Assembly (NCBI GenBank): GCA_036674765.1
Contig: JARVKI010000024.1
Coordinates: 248,001-312,000, forward strand
Length of the DNA stretch: 64,000 nucleotides
Reading direction: 5' to 3'
From: Seiridium cupressi
Lineage: Eukaryota > Ascomycota > Sordariomycetes > Amphisphaeriales > Sporocadaceae
The position numbers were made by a program, and so were the translations under genes. The notes under the pieces were generated by a model, which saw only the letters and a list, made by a program, of their open reading frames with translations, had not been told where the DNA came from and ran no database searches. Shown here in pieces: positions 1 through 9,054 of this stretch (positions within the stretch are counted from its first letter, which is position 1; every line of letters begins with the position of its first letter).

Positions 1-219
1 ATGGTTGACTACTCGAACCCGTGCGCGGCGGGCGGGTGTCTGATCAGCCCCGGCTGCACGTCGGGCACCTGCCGCCTCCAGGACCTGGGCGGGCGCTGGG
101 TCTGCTGCCAGTGCTGCCGCGGCGGCAACACGTTCCGCTGGTGCGCGCACCCGATGAAGAAGGTCCCCGACACCATGTGCTATCACGTCGTGTGCGAGCA
201 CTGCTGGACTGACAGCTAG
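1..219 (+). CDS. Small Cys-rich protein, paralog 1 (possibly 5'-truncated)
   Basis: A 72-residue frame begins with ATG at the first base of the window, so the true start may lie upstream. It has 12 cysteines. The core reads C24, then W33-x-C-C-x-C-C (35, 36, 38, 39), C48, and a closing C60-x-H62-x2-C65-x2-C68. The same C-x9/10-W-x-CC-x-C ... C-x-H-x2-C-x2-C layout recurs in the genes at 1587 and 3374, which identifies a tandem family. Cys/His pairs at this spacing suggest zinc binding, but no named family is recognised. There is no signal peptide. Unlike its two relatives it lacks the N-terminal Met-Cys ... Cys-x-His ... CPDA block, either through real loss or because the window cuts it. It is visibly more GC-rich than the other two copies. 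Confidence 0.6.
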   Translation: MVDYSNPCAAGGCLISPGCTSGTCRLQDLGGRWVCCQCCRGGNTFRWCAHPMKKVPDTMCYHVVCEHCWTDS

Positions 220-1586
220 CTGGCTGGCTGGCTAGCTGATGTGAGACGGTGCTGCCAGAGGCCGTGTCGTCTAGGGGCTGCACGGAGAGTGAAAGCGGCT
301 TGAACACGCGGTGCGGCGATTATTGAGATGTGGAAGACACGAGTCCCATGGCTTGGAGCTGAGAGTCGAGTGATGAGGCCTTGATGAGTTCGTGATCGAT
401 GCGGCGAGAACGATTGACAGCGCGGGCGGTGCGGGTGCGGTGTCTCACAAGGAGCCGGATCCGAGGGACTGGGTCAGATCGTATCCGATGTGGGCGGCGG
501 TAACGGTGGTGATTGCGCCTTGGCGGAGGCGGCTGAGGTTCTAGATTCCGATCGGGCTGAATAATTTGGAGCCACCTAGTGTCGATGGAGAAAAACGTGG
601 AGTTCTGTCCGCATCTCGTGACCAGAGATTCTTTCTTTTGTTTTCACCATCACGGTTTTGTGGTGTTGTTGGGAAAGGGCTGAGTATACAAAGACTCACA
701 AGGCGTCGTGTTGTTGTAATATATCTGAGACTGGCTTCGGAGGCATTCGGGACATTTCTCCTTCTCGAATCATTAATACATTTCTTTTTCCTTCCTTTCA
801 ACTGGTTAGACTTTTTTCTTACCCTTGTGGATCGCCCATCATTGGTGCAAGTCACCTGGGAAATGCGAGATCGGCGACCATACCACGTGGTTGATGTCGT
901 ACATGTTCCTGACCTAGGCCTAGCTATTCCAATGACACTTGCGCCTTCCCCCACGATAAAAAATTCCTTTTCCGTGAAGATTCGTAATCATGGAAAATAA
1001 GTGTGAAATTGATTGAGGATGACCTCACAGCCCGCGGGTGGGTGCAGAATCGTGGCTCGTTGGTGTATTGAGATCTTGGTGCATCTGCAACTGGCCGCAA
1101 TCGGTGAGCGATATGAACCTCTACTACATTTCAGCCATCATGGAGAAACCCAAGGAATAATCGTCGTGTGAGCACGCACGAGAAGACACTTTAGAATAAC
1201 TTGGCCCATTGATTAACGACTCATCACGAGTGTGCTTGAGACCCCATCCGACGGCAACCTAGTAAACAACGTGGCAGCCAATTTCAATATTGTTGAGGTA
1301 TGGCTCGCAGTCTCGCCGATGTTGAGTCGAAGGTTGCTCAGTGCGAGACTCCCAAGAAAGAAGGTTGTTCGCGATGTGCATGCGGATATAGATATGCTAT
1401 GAGCGGCGCACTTCCCTGTGAGAATAAGAAGGGCATGAAGTCTACCAACCAGACCAAAGAGCATCTGTAGAAATATCAAACCGAAATCGAAATTCTATTA
1501 TTCATTGCCGATATACTTTAGCGAAGCACTTCTCAGCTCCAGTCAGTCCAACTCGTCAGCTCAAGTCTAAGCACATCAGCATAAGT
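220..1586. other. Intergenic, no gene supported
   Basis: A short GCTG/GCTA simple repeat sits just after the first gene (about 215-240). Open frames occur on both strands between 541 and 1000 and at 1213-1479, but they overlap one another, have no family likeness and no splice-consistent extension. The last 100-150 bp should hold the promoter and 5' leader of the Cys-rich gene at 1587. Confidence 0.6.
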
Positions 1587-1943
1587 ATGTGCACCGAAAC
1601 GACATACACGTTGCGCTGTGAGCACGTCATCACGCGTACAGCACACTGCCCGGATGCACCATCGCCCCCCAAGTCGTCCTCTTCCCGCAAGCAGAGGAAG
1701 CCCTGCAAGAAGCTTGAGCGAAACTCAGTCAACCACCCCCCGCCGCCAGAGTTTGGCAGGCCGGTCAAGTGTCCCTTGTCACCTTGCCCGTTTGAGAAAA
1801 AGGAAGGTCTTTGGAACTGTTGTTGGTGTGGCAAGGAGTGGAACGACACAGGACGATGCTGCTGTATCATGATTATCGATCGACAGGAGTATCATTGCCA
1901 GCACATTTGTTGTGAGACGTGCGAGGCTGCAGTTGAGAAATGA
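1587..1943 (+). CDS. Small Cys-rich protein, paralog 2
   Basis: A 118-residue intronless protein. The start is ATG 1587, directly followed by Cys2. The N-terminal block is C2 ... C11-E-H ... C21-P-D-A. A basic/Pro-rich linker (about 25-60) includes a run of four prolines. The C-terminal block is C62-x4-C67, W76-N-C78-C79-x-C81, C91-C93, and C104-x-H106-x2-C109-x2-C112. Both blocks match the gene at 3374, and the second also matches the gene at the window start, so this is a tandem paralog family on one strand about 1.5 kb apart. The clustered Cys/His pairs suggest a small cross-brace or ribbon zinc fold; that is inference. No signal peptide or membrane segment is visible, so an intracellular role is more likely than a secreted one. 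Confidence 0.7.
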   Translation: MCTETTYTLRCEHVITRTAHCPDAPSPPKSSSSRKQRKPCKKLERNSVNHPPPPEFGRPVKCPLSPCPFEKKEGLWNCCWCGKEWNDTGRCCCIMIIDRQEYHCQHICCETCEAAVEK

Positions 1944-3373
1944 GAGGATGGAAGGAGAGAGGAGCGGTGAATGGCAATGCATGTTGGCTTATGTCAGCAC
2001 TGGGTTCTCATAGGAGCGAGATGAGGCTCTGTGTCCTAGCTATGGACCCTGTATTTTCTTGTTCGGCATGGAACATGCTGTCGTGTGTGAACGGGGAGCC
2101 AACATATCCCAGAAGTACGATGGGGCGGCTGCATGTATACGCTACCCAAGGGAACAAGCACACGGACGTCATACAACCGCAGTTGAAAAATTTCCCGGTT
2201 AGCATTAGTACATGTATCAATACTTGCTTTAGTCACCGTGCCACAACGGATGATGAAAGGACTGACCGTGATAGAGACCGCCCCTATTATTGTGGCGTCG
2301 GACTTGGGTATAAACCAAACAGAACGACTGCGTTTCTTGTGGTGTGTAGTAGCTGCCCAAACGGGCAGGGGGGAGACATAGCCGAGATCGCCAATAGGCA
2401 ACGGAGCATGCAATAGTCGAGCTTTCAATGACCATATACCGACTAGCGCAGACCCCCGGAACTAGGCACGGGTTGAATCGGTGCGCTTGCTAACACCATA
2501 GGGCACGGAGCGAACGAAGCTATGTGCAGCCAATGTAGCGTGAAGAGCTAGAGGATGTAGAGATCCAGCTGAGGTAAAAGCAATACACCCTGGGCGCACG
2601 TTATTTATGAACCCAGCCGGAGGGGTCGCCCGGTCTCTGTCGCTAAGGATTTTGGAGGGTAGCTGGGGGTTCTTGCAGGAACCATCTACCGGGTCCTCGG
2701 AAGGTTCAGAGACTTGCAGATGATGCTGCCACATGTCTCATTGGACAATCTGAATTCGATCTCAAGCCATGCAGGTCACGGAGCCCTTTACGGTCTCGTG
2801 CAGAGGCGCACCAGAGGCTTGACTGGCATGCCAGACTCCCGCTCGTCGAGAGAGAGCGATGTCTTCCAAGAGGCTCCATTGGGCAATATCGGATGAACAT
2901 CAAGCACGGTGACATTTCGGGACATTTCTGGTGTCACATGAGGGCCCCCGGCCGGAAAGGCGTGAGACACATGTTTCTAAAGAAAGAGACACGTAGTCTT
3001 GCATTCTGCTGCAGTATGTTGCAGCTGCGCTCGATTTGATTTATGTGATGCATTGTGCTGTACTCGAGTCCAGATGTCCTCCTTGTACCCCTCCCTACAT
3101 GGTAGTCACGGACAACTCGCAAGGATGACTGAGGTCGTTCCTTCTGCATCACAATAAGAAAGTTGTCTGTCGAAAAGCCAATGTTGAGGGGAAATGAGCC
3201 AGTGAATCACTCGCTGTACAGTGAACCACGGTATAATCATTTGTATATAAGAAGATACAGCTCAGTTCGAAAGCCTGGCTGAAGTTTCTATCGTTCCTCA
3301 CCGATTTAGAAAACACCATTCCTCAATAGAACTTACCATTTCACCACCATTGCTCTCTTAGAATCTAGACACA
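1944..3373. other. Intergenic, promoter of third Cys-rich gene
   Basis: No coding region is supported; the frames here are short and mutually overlapping on both strands. The only recognisable element is a TATA-like box near the right end, listed separately. The stretch is similar in size to the gap before the previous paralog. Confidence 0.55.
3244..3250 (+). promoter_or_regulatory. TATA-like box
   Basis: TATATAA lies 124 bp upstream of the ATG at 3374, followed by a pyrimidine/CA-rich leader (ACCATT, CACCACC), as is usual in filamentous fungal promoters. No transcript start can be read from sequence. Confidence 0.45.
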
Positions 3374-3988
3374 ATGTGCCATGGCCATCCTCATTTTCAC
3401 TCTTGCCAACACACGTCGATCAAGTGGCTCTATTGCCCAGATGCGACTTTCGACCTCGACACAGGGTATGAGACACCATGTAATAACACGATATACGCAT
3501 CGCCCCAGCCTTCCAACATGAACTGCCCACTTGAAAACTGCAACTACCAGTCTCTCAGGGGCAGCTGGACGTGTTGCCAGTGCGGTTACGATGCCAACGC
3601 CCAGGGTTGGTGTAGTGGCAAATCTTACGCCGCACATCCCGGAGCATGGGCACCCAGTGGTCTCGAACACACGGATTGGCAGACTTGTGGCCACGGCTGC
3701 TGTGAAAAATGCACAGGAAACAGTGAGATCACCTTGCGGCTTTTGAATGCTTGTGCACTCTCGCTGATCATTTGCACAGTCTTATCTGAGCCTGCCAGCC
3801 CTGAAGTAACGCTTTCAGAGGTTCGTACAGGCAGGAACCGGAGTCGACGAACACGGGGTTGTGAGCTCGATTCGGCATCTCCAGCACATGGAGCCTCGTC
3901 ATCCTCTGGTGCTCATGGATATAGGGAATCCAAGAAGTCCAAGTCTTCGAGTGGGAGCAAGGTGCAGCGCCGCAGTCGTCAGCACTGA
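3374..3988 (+). CDS. Small Cys-rich protein, paralog 3, with Ser/Arg-rich tail
   Basis: ATG 3374 sits in the context CACAATG. Read without splicing it gives 204 residues. The N-terminal block (M-C, C11-x-H, C21-P-D-A) and the C-terminal block (C-P-L-x-x-C, W-T-C-C-x-C, then C-G-H-x2-C-x2-C ending near residue 114) match paralog 2. Unlike its relatives it has a long Ser/Arg/Lys-rich tail that could be a nuclear-targeting or disordered region. A likely 57-nt intron lies at 3723-3779: GTGAGA donor, CTGAT branch-like motif, CACAG acceptor. Because 57 is a multiple of three, both spliced (185 aa) and retained (204 aa) forms stay open. The function is unknown; zinc binding is inferred from Cys/His spacing. 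Confidence 0.7.
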   Translation: MCHGHPHFHSCQHTSIKWLYCPDATFDLDTGYETPCNNTIYASPQPSNMNCPLENCNYQSLRGSWTCCQCGYDANAQGWCSGKSYAAHPGAWAPSGLEHTDWQTCGHGCCEKCTGNSEITLRLLNACALSLIICTVLSEPASPEVTLSEVRTGRNRSRRTRGCELDSASPAHGASSSSGAHGYRESKKSKSSSGSKVQRRSRQH

Positions 3989-6900
3989 GTGCAAATGGGC
4001 ATGAAACGTTATGAAAGGGAGATCCAGTAGCAGATTCCGGGGACCCGGGTCTCGGCGATAATGACTTTTCAAGCCTTATAAGCAGGTCTGCATCCTGCAT
4101 ACCAACGACACCATTTGGGAAGACGGGTAGCTGTTCAATTAGCCAGTACGTAACTAGTCCACATTAGCAATATTCAATAAAAGAATGTGCTGGTTCCCCG
4201 GATGTCGGCGAGCATTATGCTGTTGCATGAGTATCATACGTGAAGCCATGAGACTTGTGCTGGTGTGATATGGTACACGGGCTGTGCGGTAGCAGGTGGT
4301 GCGAATGCCCTCAAATCCCGAAAACAGGCTTTGACGCGTGCCTGTAGTACCTGTTGCTGTTTTGCCGTCGTGTAACTCAACCGATGAGCTTGATTGTACC
4401 CGGGCGTCCCAGCTGTATGGTTCGTGTTCGTAGTGTAGTGGTAATGCTGTGACCGCTTCTACGGGGCCGAACACGGCCGGATCGGCAATACTCCAAACTG
4501 ACTGCTAGATTCTCAAGATCGTGCGTCAAGGATGGCGGGACTTGGTGTCACCAGAAGTTACGGCAGTGGTTGCTCAGAGCATGCAATCGACCGAGGGTAC
4601 CTTGCATGATTCAAACGACGATATAAATGGGAGGAAGCAAGCATACTGCAGCGCTCAAGGGATCGATCACCTGCAACGCAATCTCGACTGCAACCTGACA
4701 CTTGTATCTATAACCGAGCGTCATGGTTTCCGTGTGCATCCCAAGCATGTATCGGGCCTGGTCCTCGAGCGCCTTGACACTCAAGATCCGGTACCGATGG
4801 TACACAAGCCGTCGGCAAGTCTCCAGACCAAGCTGGCTTCGGGCTTGCAGGACGTACAAGGGCGGATTGATGCCGAGTCAAGATAGATCGGGTGGCCTGA
4901 GATCCTCCCGTTCCGTCCAGCCACGTGCCAAACCCCTGCCGTATGATGCATTCGGGGGCCCTGGTAGCAGGGATGGATCCAGCCGAGTCTGGCAATGGCA
5001 TCGTGAACCTTGGACCGGATCTGCGGTCAGATACGCACAACATGAGCACCAACGAGCGTTGACAAGTTTATCACGGCCAAGGGGCGTGCCCTACCATTCC
5101 ATGCTACTTGATCGTATCTTACTACTGACCAGAGTCGCATTAGTCCACCAAAATCAAAATCCTCCGATTGACTGTGTGCATGTTGGCCCCTCTTAACGTC
5201 GTGCTGGTGGTGGTGTGGACGCAAGGGATACCGATCTTCATTGGCGACTTTAGATAACCGCCTTGCCGAGCAACACGTGGGAGAGTTTGACGCGCCTTAG
5301 AACGTGAGGGGTTTACGTTTAGGATTCATGTGCTTTGACTGCGCTCAGCTCCTCCCTTGGTCCATTAGCTTTGACGAGCTAGCCACGTCCACGGAAATCG
5401 GCTGGACTCGGGGTGTCGAATGGTTGTGCCTCACCACTGACTGCATCGCGTCAGATGCTGTAACGTGGTCAGGCCGACGAAGAAGGTATGATGGCATCTT
5501 GTGGTGCCTGCAGCCACGCAAAGATCAGGAAGAAAACCGGCTGTGACGCTGTGGATGACGTAAAGCGAGCAGACGATCAATGGCAATCTTGACTGGAATC
5601 TTGCAAGAGCAACTTGTTGATCAAATCTCCACTGATCATTTGGGGCGTTTCATTGCAATTAAAAAGCCGTTGGTGGTGGAGTTTAGCGTTGGGCGCCAGG
5701 GCCAAGTGCGGTCCTCGAAGGGAAGCTAGAACTGATTTCTTCTGAAAGGGGAGAAGCTGAGCGCTCAAACTCTGTGACCTCCCACTTGTGCAGGACGGAG
5801 GCAAGCCCAAGCTGTCATCAAAGCTCTGGTAGCTTAGCTGGGCTTAGCTTGGGCTGGATGTCGTTCTCCTCAAAAGGGCAGACATCAATCCCGTCCGCTT
5901 TGCCACCCGGGGGCGCTCACAATTCATTCATTCCTCTCTCCAATGACCCATCGGAACCACGGGCTTCACTACTGCACGATGGCCACATGGCGTGGTATCG
6001 CGCGTGCTGCATGATATGGTCGCATCTGAGCCATGTGGCAGAAGGGCGCTAAAGCACTGGCTGGGAACCCCGCTCCAGCCGGGCCCTCTTTAGTGGCTTC
6101 TAGTGCTGGGCTGATTGACAGCGCCCCGACAAACGCCTCGACGGCCTCGGCCAAAGTTTGTTGTAGTCAATCAGACCGCGCTGGTTCACGCCAGGCATAT
6201 GTAAAGTTTTCTCGTATGAATAGAAATTTTTTGGTGAGACAAGGCGATTGTTGCGATGCGTGTCCGTGCAAGCCCCGAAACCTAAGGGCATCTAGCAGTG
6301 TGCACTGCTGCCAGACCCAGAGGGAGCAAGCCGCCGCAGATAGGGGCCATGAAAAGCCCAGGGGACGATATTCCCTCGACACAGACCAATCCTATGCCGA
6401 TCCGCCCAGAAGGCAGGGAGCTGCGAGCCTGGAGCGGTGACGGCAGCTGAGCGCGCACCCTGCAGGATGTCCAGTAGAGACTTTCATAGGCCGATAGATG
6501 GCTGCAGGGTTTCCCTACGGCATAGCCATCTCCCTACTTTAGGTTGCGAGTGTGCGCACGTCGAGAGGTTGATGCAGCTGGTTTCGGAGCAAAGTTCAGC
6601 ACAACCACCGTGCCCGCTGCGACCCTTCCTTCCCCGTCACATCCCTCCAAGCCGCTAATCAAGTCCACTGCTGCCACTCCTCAATTCAAAGCCAGCATTC
6701 TTTCCAATCTCTCATCTAAATTGTGTCCGACACCTTGATTGACATTCGCTCTCAGCGACCCTCGCTCACCAGGATATTACTTGCTGCAGCAGTTTGCCAA
6801 ACGTAAACCACTCCACCAGGGTCATCTCCAAGTACCCATACGCGACAGCAAACACCAGCGTCCAGATTGAAACGATCCGCCGAAACAATTCACACAGACT

Positions 6901-7001
6901 CGGAATTCCAAGACGACGCTGCACTTCCCTCGCTATTGCAGCAACAGCCCTGGTCTGATATCAAACTCAGTTTTAGTCAGAGTCGGAATAGAACAGACAC
7001 A
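3989..7001. other. Intergenic, about 3 kb, no gene supported
   Basis: Several frames of 60-157 codons exist on both strands, but none shows a motif, low-complexity signature or compatible splice sites, and they overlap each other. The final 300 bp before 7002 is CA/TC-rich and looks like the 5' leader of the next gene. No repeat or RNA gene was recognised. Confidence 0.5.
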
Positions 7002-7531
7002 ATGCCTACTTCGTTGGACTCATCTCGCCCCATTATGGCTCCCTCGGTATGTCAATCACCTTCTCCACCGTCACTTGTCACCTGCGCTCTCGGCAATTCG
7101 AACAACCCCTTATCCTGACTCGAATGATCACTCGAACTTCCCCTTGTTCCTGTGAGCTTGTTGCCTCGAACTGTTCCATTCCTCAACTACAACCCGACAC
7201 GCTCATCCAAGCTAATCACTGCTCCCATCTTTACCAGGCCCGTACCTCCGTTCGCTTCAGCCAATACAGCATGCAGGCCCCATCAGTCGCCACGACGGAC
7301 AGCGCGACCAACGAGATCCGTAACATTGAAACGGGACTTGAGCGCATGGAGAACAAGGCGCTGACCAAGCAGCGCGTAGAGCTGTCCGAGGCCAAGACGG
7401 CGACCTTGAGCAAGCTGGCCCTCAGTGCCAAGCTAGAGCGCGCTCTCGACCGCCGTATGACCAGCCAAGATGCCGTCATGAGGCCGAGGAAGCCCAGCGT
7501 GTTGAACGAGAAGACTCCCATCGAGGCCTAA
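7002..7531 (+). CDS. Conserved-looking small hypothetical protein
   Basis: Exons 7002-7046 and 7238-7531 are joined across a 191-nt intron (GTATGT ... TTTACCAG) that keeps the frame, giving 112 residues. ATG 7002 (CACAATGCC) is chosen because the open frame continues 5' only to a TTG. The middle of the protein (about residues 30-85) is rich in E, R, K, L and A, with regularly spaced Leu/Ile, and is predicted helical or coiled-coil. No signal peptide or membrane segment is present. The even charge pattern and clean splice signals make a real gene likely. No family is recognised and no function is proposed. The intron is longer than most others in this window. Confidence 0.6.
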
Positions 7532-8397
7532 AGAGTTTGGCCAACGGAAATCCATACGACAACTAAGTTGGACAGTTTAGCAAGCGTGTACCTGAACCGG
7601 AAGTCGACTGGACCAAAGTTCTGCGGGGGAAACTACGCAAGGAGGAGATACCATGGAGACGAATATTTCACTAGCAAATGTCTCTCAACGCAGGGATGGA
7701 CGACGATTCAGGGTATCACTACCACGGCGGAGATTTTCGGATATCAAATTGGGCGGCTCGCAAAGCCTGAAGGAAGGATATTCCCTTTGTTCCACAGTAT
7801 ATGAAGGGCGCTTCTTGTAAGAGATGCCATTACGGCATATCAGCGCATGATAGAGCTTGGTTCGGGAACGGATCGGACAACAGCCATACCAGAACGGCTG
7901 GTTCAGATTTGGAGAAGGGGCGAATGTAGAGCCGAAACGCATCATCTCGCATATCGTATTATATGTATAGGAGTTCCCTTGGACGCAATAAACATGATTT
8001 GAAGCTAGCACATTATGCTACATTGCAGCGGGTCTCTGCCTTGTATTCCAGTAACAATGCCATGTTTGCGAGAGACGGCAGTAGGGATAAGAAAAACCGC
8101 GAAACTAGGGTATAGAAGTGTTTGATTATATCTAGCAAATATGCGTTACGGGACACCAGAAACGCCACCCTGAAAATGCAGGAACTTTGTATGCCTAGCA
8201 AGGCGAGTCACGTCTCTTCGACTTGGGCGACTGCCTTCGCTATGACCTCGACAGCATTATCCCGATCGAAAAAATAAAGTCACCCTATCCGCTATGGTCA
8301 TGGTGAATCGGTCTTCTTGAGCAGAACAACTGACGCCCACCGTCGTTTTCGTGTTCCCTTGACTGTTGTGTAGACTTGGTCATCTTGAGCCCACGCC
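7532..8397. other. Intergenic, convergent 3' region
   Basis: Lies between the 3' ends of a plus-strand and a minus-strand gene. Nothing is recognisable beyond short frames without support. Confidence 0.55.
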
Positions 8398-9054
8398 TTA
8401 CGAGCTCTTCTCAAGCTTCTTCTCAATTTCCGCCAACAGGCTCTTCAGCTCGGCCTCCTCGCCCTCCATCTCCAAGCCCTTCGAGACCCACTCCTGGGCC
8501 TCCTCCAGCCTGCCCATCTCAAACAAGCAGCGGCCGCGCCTCCACCAGGCCTTGGCGTTGCCGACCCTCTTGGCCTCGACGCTGGCCTCGGCGTCGACGG
8601 CGCCCTCGGCCCAGCTCTGCAGGCCCATGTGCGCCTGGGCGCGGTTGGCGAACAGGCTCGACACCTCCTCGCGCACGAGCTGCTGCGGCTCCCACAGCGG
8701 CCGCTTGAGCGCCATGTCGATGCCCAGCCCGTAGAACTTGATGGCCTCGGCGTACTTCTGCTTGCGGTAGCAGTCGTTGCCCGAGTCGCGCAGCTTGGTC
8801 ACCTGCGCGCTGCGCTTGGGGTTCACCGGCAGCGGCGGCGGCGGGATCTGCGACGGTGTCTCAAGCGTCAGCAGCGACCGGTGCAGGCTGTTCAGGGCCG
8901 CGAGCTCCTTTTGTAGTTTTTTGTCCGAGCCCAGAGCGCTGGCGGAGATGGATTTCGTTTGCGGGTCGATCTCCAGCGGCAGGATCTCGATAATCTCGTC
9001 AACGGGAGGTAGGGCTGGAGGCGCTGCCTGGCGCATGGACGGTTGTGCGCTCAT
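8398..9054 (-). CDS. SEC72: Sec72-like TPR subunit of the ER translocon
   Basis: A 218-residue intronless protein on the minus strand. The N-terminal 60-70 residues resemble the fungal Sec72 start (I-D-P-x-T-K-S-I-S). A tetratricopeptide domain follows from about residue 85: S-G-N-D-C-Y-R-x-x-K-Y-x-E-A-I-K-F-Y opens the first repeat, and S-S-L-F-A-N-R-A-Q-A-H and A-W-W-R-R-G mark the next ones. Length is close to yeast Sec72 (193 aa). In yeast, Sec72 is the cytosolic Sec62/63-complex subunit that works in post-translational import into the ER and docks Hsp70 through its TPR groove. A generic TPR co-chaperone is the alternative, but the N-terminal block favours Sec72. Coding GC is high relative to the flanks. 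Confidence 0.8.
   Translation of the reverse strand: MSAQPSMRQAAPPALPPVDEIIEILPLEIDPQTKSISASALGSDKKLQKELAALNSLHRSLLTLETPSQIPPPPLPVNPKRSAQVTKLRDSGNDCYRKQKYAEAIKFYGLGIDMALKRPLWEPQQLVREEVSSLFANRAQAHMGLQSWAEGAVDAEASVEAKRVGNAKAWWRRGRCLFEMGRLEEAQEWVSKGLEMEGEEAELKSLLAEIEKKLEKSS

Noticed and set aside
215..240. GCTG/GCTA simple repeat after the first Cys-rich gene
   Set aside because: Short low-complexity tract without structure beyond simple repetition.
541..1000. Overlapping 137- and 144-codon frames on opposite strands
   Set aside because: They lie over each other, show no family likeness, and one-strand coding cannot be chosen; treated as chance.
6867..7001. 5' extension of the small protein at 7002
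   Set aside because: The extension depends on a TTG start; no ATG is available, and ATG 7002 has a good context.
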